This document shows, piece after piece, positions 37,906 to 39,277 of a stretch of 39,277 nucleotides of DNA. Source of the DNA: Nocardioides lijunqiniae (GTDB taxonomy: Bacteria > Actinomycetota > Actinomycetes > Propionibacteriales > Nocardioidaceae); the NCBI RefSeq assembly GCF_015024225.1, contig NZ_JACJGM010000042.1:1-39277 (forward strand), written 5' to 3'. The first letter of the stretch is position 1. Every line of letters begins with the position of its first letter. Both the position numbers and the translations under genes were made by a program. Below the pieces are notes generated by a model. The model was given only the letters and a program-made list of their open reading frames with translations. It was not told where the DNA came from and did no database searches.

Positions 37906-38029
37906 GGGGGGCCTTCCGTCCGGGCGGTGTGACTGGCGTCACCGCTGACAGGAACGATGCTCCGACCGCGCCGCGGCCACAATGTCCTTCGAGACACAAC
38001 ACCTCACTTCGCGATGTATCGTCGAACAC
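37906..38029. promoter_or_regulatory. divergent promoter region of operon B and its regulator
   Basis: This 124-base gap between two divergent starts turns AT-richer near the regulator gene. TATCGT (38017-38022) ends seven bases before the ATG at 38030, and there is no Shine-Dalgarno sequence, so the regulator mRNA is possibly leaderless. The palindrome CGATGTATCG (38012-38021) overlaps this box, and TTCGA/TCGAA arms (37988-37992 and 38022-38026) flank it; either could be an operator. Confidence 0.45.
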
Positions 38030-39277
38030 ATGCGACCCGAGGCGGAGCGATTGGAGCTGCGTCGCTGGCTCTCGGGGATCGCCGCGATCGGCGCAGCGGT
38101 GAGCCGCCAGGAGCCGCTCGACGCGCTGCTCGGGCTGGTCGCCCGGACCGCCTGCGAGCTGCTCGACTACGACTTCTGCGGCGTCTTCCTGCCGGACGCC
38201 TCTCGAGGGGCCCTCGTCATCCGCGGCTACCACGGGCTCTCGCCGGAGTACGTCGAGCAGGTCAACGCCGAGCACCCCATCCTGCTGGCCGGGGCGCGCG
38301 AGGGCGAGGCACCGACGAGCCGCGCCTTCCGGACCGCTGCCGTGGTGACCCTCGCCGACATCGAGGCGGAGCCCCGGTTCGGGCCGTGGGGAGGCGTGGC
38401 CCAGGAGCAGGGCTACCGCGCGCTGGTGAGCGTCCCGCTGCTGCTCGCCGGCGAGGTCGTCGGCACGCTCAACTGCTATCGCCGCACCCCCCACCACTTC
38501 ACCGACGCCGAGCTGGAGCTGGTCAGCACGCTGGCCACCCAGGTGGCCATCGCCCTGGTGACCGCCCAGCTCCGGGCCAGCGAGCTGGCCACGATCGAGG
38601 AGCTCCGCAAGGCCGCCGACATCCACACGGAGCTCACCTCGACGGCGCTGCGCCGCGAGGGCGTCGACGGCGTCGCGCACGGGCTGGCCCGGCTCGTCGG
38701 ACGTCCGGTCCTGGTGGAGGACGTCGCGGGTGCGGTCCTGGCCGCGGCCCCGCAGGCGTTCGTCGTACCCGGCGGGCAGGAGGCGCGCGAGGTCGACGTC
38801 CGGCTGGCCGCCGGGACGCTCGTCGAGGTCGGCGCCGACGACGCGGCCAGGGTGGGCGTCGGGGTCCTGCTCGAGGGTGGCGTCGTGGCCCGGGTGTGGT
38901 GCGCGGGTGCGCTCGCCGACCTGAGCGGGCTCGACGTCCGGGCGCTGGAGCACGCGGCGGTGGTCGCCGCACTCGAGCTGCTGCGCGAGCGCACGGCGGC
39001 CGAGGTCGAGAGCCGGCTGCGCGGCTCCCTGGTCGCGGACCTGCTCGCCGGCGACGCGGACCGGACCGACCTGGCGGAGCGGGCCCGGCGCATGGGCCAC
39101 GACCTGAGCGCGCCGTACGCACTGATCGCGATCAGCGGGGGCGAGGCCGGGCTCCGGGCGGTGACGCCCGGGCTGCGCGGCGTCCAGCCGCCGCCGCTGG
39201 CGACCGTCCACCGCGGCGTCCTGGTGCTGCTGTGGCCGCAGGCGGCGAGCCGGGGCGGCGAGCCGCTCGCGGCAGCC
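38030..39277 (+). CDS. GAF-domain transcriptional regulator, PucR/CdaR-like (3' end outside window)
   Basis: The frame is open from the ATG to the window end, giving 416 residues. A GAF sensor domain covers about residues 27-175 (CELLDYDFCGVFLPD, then LVSVPLLLAGEVVGTLNCYR). After a linker, the stretch SRLRGSLVADLLAGDADRTD with RRMGHDLSAPYALIAI is the start of the CdaR/PucR middle domain. A C-terminal PucR-type helix-turn-helix is expected beyond the window. Such regulators sense small molecules and usually activate nearby catabolic or uptake genes, here operon B, which starts 124 bases away on the other strand. Confidence 0.85.
   Translation, partial: MRPEAERLELRRWLSGIAAIGAAVSRQEPLDALLGLVARTACELLDYDFCGVFLPDASRGALVIRGYHGLSPEYVEQVNAEHPILLAGAREGEAPTSRAFRTAAVVTLADIEAEPRFGPWGGVAQEQGYRALVSVPLLLAGEVVGTLNCYRRTPHHFTDAELELVSTLATQVAIALVTAQLRASELATIEELRKAADIHTELTSTALRREGVDGVAHGLARLVGRPVLVEDVAGAVLAAAPQAFVVPGGQEAREVDVRLAAGTLVEVGADDAARVGVGVLLEGGVVARVWCAGALADLSGLDVRALEHAAVVAALELLRERTAAEVESRLRGSLVADLLAGDADRTDLAERARRMGHDLSAPYALIAISGGEAGLRAVTPGLRGVQPPPLATVHRGVLVLLWPQAASRGGEPLAAA

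Noticed and set aside
1..39277. tRNA, rRNA, CRISPR arrays, transposases or integrase sites
   Set aside because: Reading both strands showed no cloverleaf, no regular short repeats with spacers, and no transposase or integrase motifs, although a covariance-model search was not possible.

Overview
The window reads as chromosomal DNA of a high-GC actinobacterium. Codon third positions are almost all G or C, GTG starts are common, and several families are typically actinobacterial: a CsoR copper repressor, a NUDIX plus histidine-phosphatase MutT1, and a PHO box of the Streptomyces/Mycobacterium type. The overall gene style suggests Nocardioides or a relative, but that genus call is inference. No rRNA, tRNA, CRISPR array, insertion sequence or phage gene was seen.

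Part 1 (about 1.6 to 13.7 kb) is a phosphate and arsenic block. It holds polyphosphate kinase, a DUF47 (PhoU-like) protein with a Pit transporter, an arsR-acr3-arsC operon with a divergent flavoprotein, a pstSCAB operon with a PHO box, and a MutT1-like hydrolase. Phosphate import, storage and the detoxification of its toxic analogue arsenate therefore sit side by side. A coiled-coil protein end and an esterase precede the block.

Part 2 (13.7 to 19.2 kb) holds housekeeping and stress genes: a membrane-anchored unknown, a csoR-copZ-copA copper operon with a visible CsoR operator, a 57-residue acidic protein, a cold-shock protein with a structured leader, and a membrane-anchored coiled-coil protein. 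Three strong hairpins act as probable terminators here.

Part 3 (19.3 to 39.3 kb) is the accessory part. It has two head-to-tail catabolic operons on the minus strand, each with its own ABC importer and its own divergent regulator. Operon A (30861 down to 19282; GntR regulator at 31051) encodes a ribose-type importer, a nitrilase-superfamily amidase, a cyclase-family hydrolase, a large FAD/Fe-S 2-hydroxyacid dehydrogenase, an LhgO-type L-2-hydroxyglutarate oxidase and a TauE/SafE permease. Operon B (37905 down to 31763; GAF/PucR-like regulator at 38030, cut by the window end) encodes a NitT/TauT-type importer, an ACMSD-like amidohydrolase/decarboxylase, a flavin hydroxylase resembling 2,6-dihydroxypyridine 3-monooxygenase, and a cupin.

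Taken together, the best hypothesis is that part 3 is an undescribed pathway for a hydroxylated N-heterocycle (pyridine-type) or related amide. It would run through ring hydroxylation, ring opening, amide hydrolysis and 2-hydroxyglutarate to 2-oxoglutarate. The families are well supported; the pathway is inference.
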